Source of the DNA: Dactylosporangium aurantiacum | GTDB taxonomy: Bacteria; Actinomycetota; Actinomycetes; Mycobacteriales; Micromonosporaceae | Reading direction: 5' to 3' | Assembly: GCF_000716715.1 (NCBI RefSeq) | Contig: NZ_JNYJ01000048.1 | Location: forward strand, 1-64,000 | DNA length: 64,000 nt | Part shown: in pieces, positions 16,813 through 25,547 of the stretch | Position numbering within the stretch: position 1 is the first letter of the stretch | Layout of the letters: the number at the start of each line of letters is the position of its first letter | The notes under the pieces: generated by a model | What the model saw: the letters and a program-made list of their open reading frames with translations, nothing else | The model's database searches: none | What the model was told of the DNA's origin: nothing | Translations under genes and position numbers: made by a program

Positions 16813-18723
16813 ATGAAGCGTCCGAGACACATCCGGCGGTACGCCATCGGTGCCGTCACCGCCGGGATCGTCGCGGCCACGGCCGTCGGCGCCGAGGCCA
16901 CCCACGGCGGGGCGGTCGGCAAGATTACGTACAACGTCGGCACCAGCATCATGATCGCGAATCCCGACGGCACCGGTGGCAAGACGATCGCCGAGGGCAC
17001 GAGCGGGAAGTGGTCGCCGGACGGCTCCCGCCTCGCCTTCGTCGCGCCCGGCGGCGGCATCAAGTCCGTCCGGCAGGACGGCGGCCGGCAGGTCACGATC
17101 ACCACCAACCCGGTGGACCGGGACCCGGTGTGGAACCCGACCGGCGACGCCGTCTACTTCAGCCGCGACGGCAAGCTCTTCATCGCCTCCAGCGACGGCT
17201 CGCGCTACGAGAAGCCGATCAATGAGAACCCGGACCCGGCGACCATCCAGGACACGATGCCGTCGGTCTCGATGACCCGCGACGGCGGCGGCGACGACTA
17301 CGACATCCTGTTCTTCGTGCGCCGGCAGAACGGCGGCGCGCCCGCGATCTACCGCTTCACCCCGGTGCAGCAGACCCCGTCGCTGCTCATCGCCAACGCG
17401 ACGCTGCCCGACGTCGACCCGAACTTCACCAAGTTCGCCTACGTGGTGCCGTCCAGCACCCCGGGCGCCGGCGACGCCGAGCTGTGGACCGCCAACCTCG
17501 ACGGCTCCGGCAAGCAGAAGATCGTCACGCTCCCGGCGCCGGAGGTCGGCTCGATCGCCTGGTCGCCGGACGGCCTGAACATCCTCGTCGCGCCCGCCAT
17601 GCAGAGCGTCACGCCGGTCATGGTCAGGACCGTCAACGTCGCCGCGAAGACGATCGCCCCTCTCGTGGAGGGCCACGGCGTCGTCGCCGCGCAGGCCGTG
17701 CAGACCAACATCGTCCAGCGGGTCTGGGGTGACGACGGCATCCTGACCGCGATCGCCACCGCGAAGCGCAACTTCGGCGACGGCCAGGCCGGCGCGGTCG
17801 TCCTGTCGCGCAGCGACACCTACCTCGACGCCCTCGTCGGCTCCGCGCTCGCGATCAACAAGGGTGGCCCGCTGCTGATCACCGCGCCCGGCAGCACCGT
17901 GGAGCCGCGCGTCGTCGGCGAGATCCAGCGAGTGCTCGGCGCCAGCGGTGACATCTACCTGCTCGGCGGCGTCCTGGCCCTGCCGCAGGGCATCGAGGAC
18001 CAGCTCAAGGGCCTCGGCTACACCGTGCACCGGATCTGGGGCGCCAACCACTACGCCACCGCGGTCGCGATCAACAAGGAGATCACCACCGACCCGACGG
18101 CGGTCATCGTCACCACCGGCGCCAACTACTACGACGCCCTCGCCGCAGGCGCGGCCGCGGGCGCCAACCCCGGCACCGTCGTCGTGCTCTCCGACGGCGG
18201 CACCATGCCGGCCGTGTCCGCCGAGTACATGAACAGCATCGGGCCCGGCCCGACGGTCGTGACCGCCGGAGGGCCCGGCGACGCGGCACTGCGCAAGGCC
18301 GCGGCCACCGGGCAGCTGCCGGCGTGGGGCAACTTCACCTACACCAGCCTCGTCGGCGCCAATGAGAAGGACACCGCGGTCGCCCTGGCCCGGCAGTTCT
18401 TCGTCGCGCCGAGGAACGTGGCGATCTCCACCAACCGCGGCTGGCAGGACGCCCTCACCGGCGGCGCGATGATCGGCGGCACCGACGGCCCGCTGCTGCT
18501 GACCGACCCCGACGCCCTGTACGGCCCGGTCGCCAACTACCTGTCCGACGCCTCCGGCAGCATCTACTACGGCGTCGTCCTCGGCGGCAAGCTGGCCCTG
18601 CCGGCGACGATCGAGGCGCCGATCGGCAACGCGATCGGCGTCACCGGCAGCTACGCCGTCACTGGCAGCGCGTCACCGATGGCGAACCTGGTGCCGGACG
18701 GCGAGCCGCTCAAGCAACGCTGA
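16813..18723 (+). CDS. Secreted PD40 beta-propeller / CWB2 cell-wall-binding protein, copy 5
   Basis: ATG 16813 follows GAGGA and begins MKRPRHIRRYAIGAVTAG, a signal peptide; 636 residues. It is the most diverged copy in the propeller half (GKWSPDGSRLAFVAPGG, YFSRDGKLFIASSDG, SIAWSPDGLNILVAP). The CWB2 half is clearly family-like (VVLSRSDTYLDALVGSALA, IVTTGANYYDALAAGAAAG, ISTNRGWQDALTGGAM). Unlike copies 1-4 it uses ATG and has no conserved leader. Its 3' end overlaps by 14 bp the convergent GH31 gene. It may be an older member from which the others arose, or one evolving faster. Confidence 0.84.
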   Translation: MKRPRHIRRYAIGAVTAGIVAATAVGAEATHGGAVGKITYNVGTSIMIANPDGTGGKTIAEGTSGKWSPDGSRLAFVAPGGGIKSVRQDGGRQVTITTNPVDRDPVWNPTGDAVYFSRDGKLFIASSDGSRYEKPINENPDPATIQDTMPSVSMTRDGGGDDYDILFFVRRQNGGAPAIYRFTPVQQTPSLLIANATLPDVDPNFTKFAYVVPSSTPGAGDAELWTANLDGSGKQKIVTLPAPEVGSIAWSPDGLNILVAPAMQSVTPVMVRTVNVAAKTIAPLVEGHGVVAAQAVQTNIVQRVWGDDGILTAIATAKRNFGDGQAGAVVLSRSDTYLDALVGSALAINKGGPLLITAPGSTVEPRVVGEIQRVLGASGDIYLLGGVLALPQGIEDQLKGLGYTVHRIWGANHYATAVAINKEITTDPTAVIVTTGANYYDALAAGAAAGANPGTVVVLSDGGTMPAVSAEYMNSIGPGPTVVTAGGPGDAALRKAAATGQLPAWGNFTYTSLVGANEKDTAVALARQFFVAPRNVAISTNRGWQDALTGGAMIGGTDGPLLLTDPDALYGPVANYLSDASGSIYYGVVLGGKLALPATIEAPIGNAIGVTGSYAVTGSASPMANLVPDGEPLKQR

Positions 18724-21475
18724 CCCGCTGCGGGGTCCCGGTCGGCAACGGCGGGGTCTGGATCGTCACGGTGCGGGTGTCCGCGTCGAACGACCAGGCC
18801 CCGCCGTCCATCTCGGCGCCGTTGAGCAGCACCCGCGCGGGCGCGGCGTCCACCGCGTGCAGGCGGACCGTCCACGCGCGGGTCGCCACCGCGCCGGGGA
18901 ACGTGCCGTCCCGGGCGCCGATGGTCACGCCGCCGGCCGTGCTGTAGCGCACCGTCGTCCAGGCGAGCTCGCCGGCCCGGTCGCCGTGGCCCTCGCCGGC
19001 GTCCTCGTACAGCCGGAACTCGCCGTCCGCGCCGGTCGCCACGTCGAGCGTGACCTTGTCCAGGGGCGAGGCGTCCACCGCCGGCACGTCGTCGGTGCGG
19101 GTCGGCAGGATCCCGCCGGCCCGCTGGAACACCGGCATCGTGCCGAGGTCCGTGGTGATCGTCTCGACCTTCGGGCCGGTGTACGAGCGGCCGGTGAACC
19201 AGTCCGTCCACGTCCCCGGCGGGAACCACACCTGGGTCCGCACGCCGTCCGTGCCCGGCCCGGTCACCGGGGCGACCAGCAGGTCGTCGCCGAACAGGTA
19301 CTGCGACGTGAAGTCGTACGCCTCCTGGAAGCCCGGGTAGTTCAGGAACATGCCGCGCGCCATCGGCAGCCCCGTGTCGCGCGCCTGGCGCGCCAGCGTG
19401 TACGTGTAAGGCACCAGCGCCTCGCGCAGCCGCAGGAACTTCACCGCCGCGTCGCGGGCCGGCTGCGGGTAGTCCCACGGCAGCCGGTAGCCGTGGTTGG
19501 AGTGCAGCCGCAGCACCGGCTGGAACGCGCCGAACTGCACCCACCGCGCGTACAGGTCCGGCGGCAGCCGGTTGCCGTTCTTCGGGTAGTTGTGCCCGCC
19601 GATGTCGTGCGACTCGTAGGGCATGCCGATCGCGCCCCGCAGCACGGTGTAGCGCGCCGCGAACGCCAGCAGCTCCCACGTCGACGTGGTGTCCATGCTG
19701 GTGTCGACCGTGTACCGGTGATCCGCCCACGGCCCGGCCGGATAGACCGCGCTCTCGCCGTACACGGTGAAGCCGCTGCCGCTGCGGTTCCAGGAGAACC
19801 CGCGCCGTCCCTGCCCGTCGATGTACGCCGCGTACTGGGCGTTGATCCAGCTGTCGGGGGAGATGCCGGGCGTGGTCGCCACGCTGGAGTCGCAGCACGT
19901 GTCCGGCCACCACACGATCGGGGCGAGCGCGTCGAACGGCCGGTGCAGGTCGAAGTACGCCCGCAGCTGCACCGGGTCGCTGAAGTCGAACACCCGGCAC
20001 GGGTTGCCCGCCTCGCAGGCACCCTCCGGCAGCTCGTGGCCGACGGTCGCGGTCACCTCGGCGTAGCGCGGGTCGTCGGCGCGGATGCTCGGATGGATGT
20101 TCAGCGCGACCCGCAGCCCCTCACCGGTCGCCCAGCCCAGGAACCCCTCCGGGTCGGGGAACAGCTGCGGGTTCCAGCCCCAGCCGTTCCAGAAGTGGGG
20201 CGACTTGAAGTCGGTGTCCACGACCAGCACGTCCAGCGGCACGCCGTACTTCCGGAACGCGGGCAGGATGTCGTCGCGGTAGTCGGCGTCCTTGTACGGG
20301 TAGTAGCGCGAGAACCAGGTGCCGAACGCCCAGCGCGGCAGCGTCACCGCCGGTCCGGTCAGGTCCCGCAGGTCCTTGAGCGCCTGCCGGTAGTCCTGGC
20401 CGTACCCGAAGAGGTAGCCGTCCTGGTAGCCGTTCTGGGAGCTGTTGCGGGCCGGCCGCGGCTTCCCGTCGGCCAGGGCCGTCGCGGAGTCGTTGAGCAG
20501 GAACCAGCCGTCCCGGCTGAGCAGGCCGTCGAACAGCGGCCGCGGGCCGTCGGCGTAGTCGAGGCTGCGCCGCCAGCCGCCCAGGTTCGCCGCGCTGTGC
20601 GCCGCGTCGGGCATCGGCGGGTACGGCACCCCGGTCGCGGTGACCGCCACGCTGTCGACGTTGAACGCGCACAGGCCCTGCTCCGCGCACCCGACCGACA
20701 GGTTGCCGCCGCCGGCGGGCAGCGTCAGGACCGCGCCCGCCTCCGCCCAGTCGTCCCAGGAGCCGGTCGGCGGCAGGTCCACCCGCACCCTGGTGTCGCC
20801 GGCGGTCACCAGCGCCGCCTGCGTCTCGGTGGTGCCGTTGGCGTAGCGGAACGCGACCCGCCGCGGGCCGGCGGCCGGCACGCCGCGCTGCGTCCAGGCG
20901 ACCGTGCCGTCCATCCCGTCCACGAACCCGGGCCCGGTCGAACCCCGCTGGTCGTCGGCGAGGGCCGCGCCGCCGGACAGCCGCAGCAGCTCGGCCTCGC
21001 ACGGCACCCCGAAGCCGCACTCGCCGGCCAGCCGCCACACCGGGTGCGCGGCCTCGCCGTCGCGGGGTTCGACGGTCACGTTCCGCTCGCTGAAGGGTCC
21101 GGAGTTCAGCCGGTACCGCAGCGTCAGCCGGCCGGTGCGGATGACCCGCTCGCCGCCCTCGACGTCGGTGGTGTACGCGGGCGCCGGCAGGTCACGGTTG
21201 ACCGCGTTGAACGTAGGGCGGTCCTCGAACCGGCCGTCCGGGGCGTACTCCATCCGGATCAGCGTCGGGGACAGCACCTGGAAGCGGGCCCGCCCGTCGC
21301 GCACCGTCGCGGGCGGGGACGGGTCGTCGTCATCGGCGGCCACGATCGCGCCGCCGAGCACCAGGGCCGCGGCGACGGCGAGCGTGGCTCCGCCGCGCGC
21401 GGCCGGGCTCAGGCGGTGGGGTCGACGACCTCGGAGGACTGGCGCTGACTTGGAAGCGGGTTGAGCACCGGCCAC
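18710..21475 (-). CDS. Secreted glycoside hydrolase family 31 (alpha-glucosidase/alpha-xylosidase type)
   Basis: About 920 residues with an N-terminal hydrophobic segment (GGATLAVAAALVLGGAIVAA), then a GH31 N-domain, a TIM barrel and a beta-sandwich. Family marks are DTDFKSPHFWNGWGWNPQLF, VWWPDT (likely nucleophile Asp), the region WADHRYTVDTSMDTTSTWELL minus its last residue (general acid), SHDIGGHNYPKNG, and the tail motif LLVAPVTGPG with FPPGTWTDWFTG. The subfamily, and so the sugar cleaved, is not clear. The start is uncertain: GTG 21475 overlaps the upstream glycosyltransferase by 67 bp, and a non-standard start at the upstream stop (about 21411) is possible. It is co-directional with that transferase and convergent with copy 5. 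Confidence 0.8.
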   Translation of the reverse strand: MAGAQPASKSAPVLRGRRPHRLSPAARGGATLAVAAALVLGGAIVAADDDDPSPPATVRDGRARFQVLSPTLIRMEYAPDGRFEDRPTFNAVNRDLPAPAYTTDVEGGERVIRTGRLTLRYRLNSGPFSERNVTVEPRDGEAAHPVWRLAGECGFGVPCEAELLRLSGGAALADDQRGSTGPGFVDGMDGTVAWTQRGVPAAGPRRVAFRYANGTTETQAALVTAGDTRVRVDLPPTGSWDDWAEAGAVLTLPAGGGNLSVGCAEQGLCAFNVDSVAVTATGVPYPPMPDAAHSAANLGGWRRSLDYADGPRPLFDGLLSRDGWFLLNDSATALADGKPRPARNSSQNGYQDGYLFGYGQDYRQALKDLRDLTGPAVTLPRWAFGTWFSRYYPYKDADYRDDILPAFRKYGVPLDVLVVDTDFKSPHFWNGWGWNPQLFPDPEGFLGWATGEGLRVALNIHPSIRADDPRYAEVTATVGHELPEGACEAGNPCRVFDFSDPVQLRAYFDLHRPFDALAPIVWWPDTCCDSSVATTPGISPDSWINAQYAAYIDGQGRRGFSWNRSGSGFTVYGESAVYPAGPWADHRYTVDTSMDTTSTWELLAFAARYTVLRGAIGMPYESHDIGGHNYPKNGNRLPPDLYARWVQFGAFQPVLRLHSNHGYRLPWDYPQPARDAAVKFLRLREALVPYTYTLARQARDTGLPMARGMFLNYPGFQEAYDFTSQYLFGDDLLVAPVTGPGTDGVRTQVWFPPGTWTDWFTGRSYTGPKVETITTDLGTMPVFQRAGGILPTRTDDVPAVDASPLDKVTLDVATGADGEFRLYEDAGEGHGDRAGELAWTTVRYSTAGGVTIGARDGTFPGAVATRAWTVRLHAVDAAPARVLLNGAEMDGGAWSFDADTRTVTIQTPPLPTGTPQRVSVA

Positions 21476-22419
21476 GCCTCTCGCTCCTCGGTCATGGCGG
21501 CCCGCGGCAGGTGCGCCTCCTTCAACAGGAAGTGCGGGCGGCGTTTCACCTCGTAGTAGATGCGGCCGACGTACTCGCCGATCACGCCGACGACGATCAT
21601 CTGCAGACCGCCGAGGCCGACGATCGCGGTCAGCAACGTGGTGTAGCCGGGGGAGTCCACGCCGCTGACGACGCTCACTCCGATGATCCACAGCATGTAC
21701 GCGACGGCGATCGAGGACATGAACAGGCCCAGGTAGATCGCCAGGCGCAGCGGCCGGTTGTTGAACGACAGCAGGCCGTCCATCGCGTAGTTGACCAGCT
21801 TCGGGAACGTCCACGAGGTGGCGCCGCCCTGGCGGGACACGTTCTGGTACTCGATGTAGGCGACGTCGAAGCCCACCCAGGCGAACATCGCCTTGGAGAA
21901 GCGGTTGTACTCCGGCATGGCCAGGATCGCGTCGACCACCGGCCGCGAGATGAGCCGGAAGTCGCCGGCGCCGTCGACCAGGCGGACCTCGATCCAGCGG
22001 TTCACCAGCCGGTAGAACGCCTTGCTCAGGAACGTCCTGGTGGCCGGGTCGCCGGCCCGGTTGCGGCGGGCGACGACCTGGTCGATGCCGGTGTGCCACA
22101 TCGCCACCAGCTGCGAGATCAGCTCCGGCGGGTGCTGCAGGTCGGCGTCCATGATGACCACGGCGTCGCCGACGGCGTGGCGCAGCCCCGCGTACATCGC
22201 CGCTTCCTTGCCGAAGTTCCGGCTGAAGGCGACATACCGGACGCGGTCGTCGTTGGCGGCCAGCTTGCGCAGGATGGCCAGGGTGTCGTCGGAGCTGCCG
22301 TCATCGACGTAGATCAGCTCACAGGTCTCGCCTGCCGCGGCGACCTCGGCGGTGATCCGGTCGTGCAGTCGGACAAGTGTCTCGGCTTCGTTGAAGCACG
22401 GTACGACCACGGACAACAC
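21409..22419 (-). CDS. Polyprenyl-phosphate glycosyltransferase, GtrB/DPM-like GT2 with two C-terminal TM segments
   Basis: A 336-residue GT2 enzyme of the GtrB/ArnC/dolichol-phosphate-mannose-synthase type, which moves a sugar from a nucleotide donor to undecaprenyl phosphate on the cytoplasmic face. It shows LSVVVPCFNEAETLV, the DDGSSDDT and DADLQHPPE motifs, NFGKEAAM, then two transmembrane segments (about residues 235-300). GTG 22419 is chosen because GAGAGG lies 7 nt upstream and the fold starts there. It is divergent from the YfhO-like gene and close to a GtrA homologue, fitting a GtrA/GtrB pathway. Confidence 0.9.
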   Translation of the reverse strand: MLSVVVPCFNEAETLVRLHDRITAEVAAAGETCELIYVDDGSSDDTLAILRKLAANDDRVRYVAFSRNFGKEAAMYAGLRHAVGDAVVIMDADLQHPPELISQLVAMWHTGIDQVVARRNRAGDPATRTFLSKAFYRLVNRWIEVRLVDGAGDFRLISRPVVDAILAMPEYNRFSKAMFAWVGFDVAYIEYQNVSRQGGATSWTFPKLVNYAMDGLLSFNNRPLRLAIYLGLFMSSIAVAYMLWIIGVSVVSGVDSPGYTTLLTAIVGLGGLQMIVVGVIGEYVGRIYYEVKRRPHFLLKEAHLPRAAMTEEREAWPVLNPLPSQRQSSEVVDPTA

Positions 22420-22581
22420 GTGAGGACCTCTCGTCTGGCAATGCGAGCACACAGTAACGCGGGGTCGCGGAGGACGCGACCCCCGCACCGGCCGGGCGGA
22501 ACCGCCGTCCGGGCGGAGGGCGATGGGCCGGCCGGGTTCTGACTAGACTCCGGGGCGCCCCGACTTAGGAGTGCCCGCACC

Positions 22582-24840
22582 GTGCAGGAACTGCTCGTGG
22601 ACCAGCCCGTGGCCGAGTCCCGCCCCGCGCCCGAACGCGCCGCCCGCCGCCGCGCCGACCTCCTCGGACTCGGCGTCGTCGCGGTCGTCGTCGCGTTCGC
22701 CGCGCAGCTGCCGGTGCTCAAGACGCACCTTTTCTACTACTACGACGACACGTCCTCGGTGATCATCCCGGGCTGGCGCCTGATCGGCGAGCAGCTGCTG
22801 CAGGGCCGGCTGCCCCTGCTGGACGTCGACACCTGGCTCGGCGGCAACTTCGCCGGCGAGGCGCAGTTCGGCCTGTTCAACCCGCTGACCATGGCCAACG
22901 CCGTGCTCGTCGCGCTGCTGCCGGACCTCGCCGTCGCCGCGATCCTGATCAAGACCGAGTTCCTGGTCCTGCTCGCCGCCGGGGTCTACCTGCTGGCCCG
23001 GGAGTACGGTGCCGGGCGCAACGCCGCCGCGGTCGCCGCGATCGCGCTGCCGTTCAGCGGTTACACGCTGTTCTGGGACGCGCAGGCCTGGATCACCAAC
23101 CTCATCGCCTTCACGCTCACCACGCACACCTGGTGGACGCTGCGCCGGTACGCCCGCGGCCGCCTGCACCCGGTCGTGCCGCTGGTCGTCGCCGGCCTGA
23201 CCACCACCTCGGGCAGCCCGTACAGCGTGCTCGGCGTCGTGGTCGTGGTCGCCGCCGTCATCATCGAGCGGCTGGTCAACCGGCAGCTGCGGGCGGCGGT
23301 CGGGGTCGCCGTCATCGGCCTCGCCGCCGGGCTGATGGCCGCGGTCGTCTTCCTGCCGCTGCTGGGCATGCAGCCGGTCGGCACCCGCCAGGCCGGCGGA
23401 GTGTTCAACACCGGCCAGCTCGTGCCGTCCCTCGGGCACCTGCTCAACCTCAGCGCCCCGACCTACGTGCCGCGGCTGTACACGTTCGGCCCCGCCACCA
23501 CGCCGATCACCTACCTGGCCTGGTTCGTCGTGCCGCTGCTGCCCTGGTTCGCCTGGTCGGCGCTGCGCGACGGGCGCGCCCGGGCCGGCATCTTCGCCGT
23601 CGGCCTGGCCTACCTGGCGCTGACCCTCGCGCCGTCGAACCTGTGGATGTTCCGCTGGCCGGCCCGGCTCATCGAGTACCTCTTCCTCGCCGTCATCCTG
23701 GCGGTCGCGCTGCTGCTCAGCGCCGGCCTGCGCACCGACCACGCGGTGCGGCGCGGGCTCGGCTCGGCCGGGCTGATCCTGCTGTCCACCTACCTGGTCT
23801 GGGCCGACCGCCCCGACCAGGCCCGGCGGGCGGCGGAGGCCGCGCTGGTCGTCGGGGTGCTCGTCCTGGCCGTCGTGCTGGCCGCCCGGCACCGGGCCCG
23901 CCTGGTCACCCCCGCCCTGGTCGCGGGGACGTTGATGATGCTGGTGCTGCAGCTCAACTGGTTCCCCCGCAACCGGGACATCACGCCCTGGCAGTTCCCG
24001 CACGACGTCGCGCAGCTGCGGGCCGACTTCGCCGACCGGTCCGACGGCAACACGCTCATCGTCGCCAACTCGTTCTCCAAGATCCCGAACGCGGACAAGC
24101 AGCCGGACAGGGCCTGGCGCGAGGTGCTCTTCGGCAACGTCAGCCACGTCGCCGGCATGGACGCCCTCAACGCCTACACCGGGATGGGCAACCGGCAGTT
24201 CGGCGCGGCCCTGTGCATGGAGTACGAGGGCAGCGTCTGCGACGAGGCGTACCAGCGGGTCTTCGCCACCGACCCGGCCACCGGCGTGCCGCTGGCGGAC
24301 CTGCTGCGGCTGCGCACCGTGACGCTGCTCAACGCCCAGGTCCCCGGCACCCTCAAGCCGACCCCCGAGCTGCTGCGCGACCAGCCGTACGCGTTCGACC
24401 TGCGGCAGGCGCCACCCGGCTGGCAGACCGCGGACCGCGGCACGTACGCCACCGTCATCCGCCGCACCGCCGAGCTGCCGCACCCGGACGGCCGCGTCTC
24501 GTGGACCGCGCCCGGCCTGACGGTCACCGCCGACCAGGCCGGGCCCTCGACCGAGGAGATCCGGTACCGCGGCGGCGGGCGCGTCATCGTGGCGGCCCTG
24601 GCCTGGCCCGGCTGGCACGCCTCGGTCGACGGGCACTACCTGCCCGTCGACCGCGGCCCGGCCGGCCTGATCCAGGTCGACCTGCCGGAGCGGGCCGAGG
24701 GCACGCTGAAGCTCTGGTTCGTCCCGGCCGGCCTGCGCACCGGCGTCGAGCTGCTCGCCGTGGGCGTGCTCATCGGCGCCGGGTACTGCACCTACCACAC
24801 CGTGCGCGTCCGGCGACGCCGCGTGCATGAGCCGGCCTGA
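22582..24840 (+). CDS. YfhO-like multi-spanning membrane protein, probable GT-C glycosyltransferase
   Basis: 752 residues with many hydrophobic segments through about residue 470, then a soluble C-terminal domain and a last transmembrane segment. An acidic YYYDD site in the first extracytoplasmic loop and the soluble tail fit the YfhO family of membrane proteins tied to lipid-linked glycosylation of teichoic acids or wall glycans. GTG 22582 follows TAGGAG at 22566-22571. The GtrA gene follows directly and GtrB diverges, so it may use the Und-P-sugar made and flipped by those two proteins. The acceptor is unknown. Confidence 0.8.
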   Translation: MQELLVDQPVAESRPAPERAARRRADLLGLGVVAVVVAFAAQLPVLKTHLFYYYDDTSSVIIPGWRLIGEQLLQGRLPLLDVDTWLGGNFAGEAQFGLFNPLTMANAVLVALLPDLAVAAILIKTEFLVLLAAGVYLLAREYGAGRNAAAVAAIALPFSGYTLFWDAQAWITNLIAFTLTTHTWWTLRRYARGRLHPVVPLVVAGLTTTSGSPYSVLGVVVVVAAVIIERLVNRQLRAAVGVAVIGLAAGLMAAVVFLPLLGMQPVGTRQAGGVFNTGQLVPSLGHLLNLSAPTYVPRLYTFGPATTPITYLAWFVVPLLPWFAWSALRDGRARAGIFAVGLAYLALTLAPSNLWMFRWPARLIEYLFLAVILAVALLLSAGLRTDHAVRRGLGSAGLILLSTYLVWADRPDQARRAAEAALVVGVLVLAVVLAARHRARLVTPALVAGTLMMLVLQLNWFPRNRDITPWQFPHDVAQLRADFADRSDGNTLIVANSFSKIPNADKQPDRAWREVLFGNVSHVAGMDALNAYTGMGNRQFGAALCMEYEGSVCDEAYQRVFATDPATGVPLADLLRLRTVTLLNAQVPGTLKPTPELLRDQPYAFDLRQAPPGWQTADRGTYATVIRRTAELPHPDGRVSWTAPGLTVTADQAGPSTEEIRYRGGGRVIVAALAWPGWHASVDGHYLPVDRGPAGLIQVDLPERAEGTLKLWFVPAGLRTGVELLAVGVLIGAGYCTYHTVRVRRRRVHEPA

Positions 24841-24904
24841 GCCGGACGGGTCGCCCGTTCGGCCGGACGGCGGCGTCGACCGGGCAGCCCGTACGCTGGC
24901 GGCC

Positions 24905-25366
24905 ATGAGCGTGGAGATGGACTCCGTCGATGTCCGGCGGGGGCGCGTCGCCGCCGTCGTCGAGCACAGCGCGTTCCGCTACGTCGTGATCGGCGTGCTC
25001 AGTGCCGGGATCGACTTCGGCCTGCTGTACGCGCTGCACGGCGGGCTCGGCGTGCCGGTGGGGATCGCCGCGTTCATCGCGGTCACCCTGGCGTTCTTCT
25101 GCAACTTCGCGCTCAACCGCATCTGGTCGTTCCGCAGCCAGGCGCCGGTGGTGGGCCAGTTCGGCAAGTACCTGTTCCTCGGCTGCGTCAACTGGGTGCT
25201 GACCGCCATCCTCGTCACCGCGTTCACGGCCCTCGGCCTGAACTATCTGGTCGCGAAGGCGATCGCACTCGTGCTGACTACAGGGAGTAACTACCTGTTG
25301 TACAGGGTATGGGTCTTCAAGGATCGACGACCGGCGACATCGCCCGGTCCGCTGAACGGGTTGTAA
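24905..25366 (+). CDS. GtrA-family membrane protein (Und-P-sugar flippase-like)
   Basis: 153 residues with four transmembrane segments and family marks (FRYVVIGVLSAGIDFGLLYAL, one residue short of the segment end; FFCNFALNRIWSFRS; NYLLYRVWVF). GtrA proteins are thought to flip undecaprenyl-phosphate sugars across the membrane. I choose ATG 24905 over the earlier in-frame start at 24827, which would overlap the upstream gene and add a non-family tail. Position between the YfhO-like and FAD genes, opposite GtrB, supports the role. Confidence 0.88.
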   Translation: MSVEMDSVDVRRGRVAAVVEHSAFRYVVIGVLSAGIDFGLLYALHGGLGVPVGIAAFIAVTLAFFCNFALNRIWSFRSQAPVVGQFGKYLFLGCVNWVLTAILVTAFTALGLNYLVAKAIALVLTTGSNYLLYRVWVFKDRRPATSPGPLNGL

Positions 25367-25407
25367 AGTACGCACAGTCGTCCGACGGGCGTGTGTGGAG
25401 CGCTCGG

Positions 25408-25480
25408 GGCGACACTGTAACCGGCAAGTGAACTTGTGTCCGGCAGGTTGCCGTTCACCGACATGTCCTTTAGTGTCGCC
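25408..25480 (+). other. Nested inverted repeats in the leader of the FAD oxidoreductase gene
   Basis: Outer 9-bp arms GGCGACACT (25408-25416) and AGTGTCGCC (25472-25480) enclose inner 6-bp arms GTGAAC (25428-25433) and GTTCAC (25453-25458), plus two CCGGCA direct repeats (25421 and 25440). The structure lies 68 bp before the start codon. It could be a structured leader or a pair of operator sites. Confidence 0.4.
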
Positions 25481-25547
25481 GTTCGTGCTGGCCGCCAGGC
25501 CGTCGCGCGCTTCACGGGGTGTAATCGAGCTGGCAGGGAGTGCCATT

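Larger units (their letters stand above)
8433..18723 (+). repeat. Tandem array of five paralogous PD40-CWB2 genes
   Basis: Five full-length head-to-tail genes of 630-652 codons with the same order of parts: signal peptide, PD40 propeller, three CWB2 repeats. A hairpin terminator follows each of the first four, and the conserved leader precedes copies 1, 2 and 4. All five are intact, which argues for selection on each. The CWB2 half is more conserved than the propeller half. Confidence 0.9.

Noticed and set aside
8433..18723. Five-copy array as an assembly duplication
   Set aside because: The copies differ throughout, have different start codons, lengths and leaders, and two lack the leader; they are real diverged paralogues.
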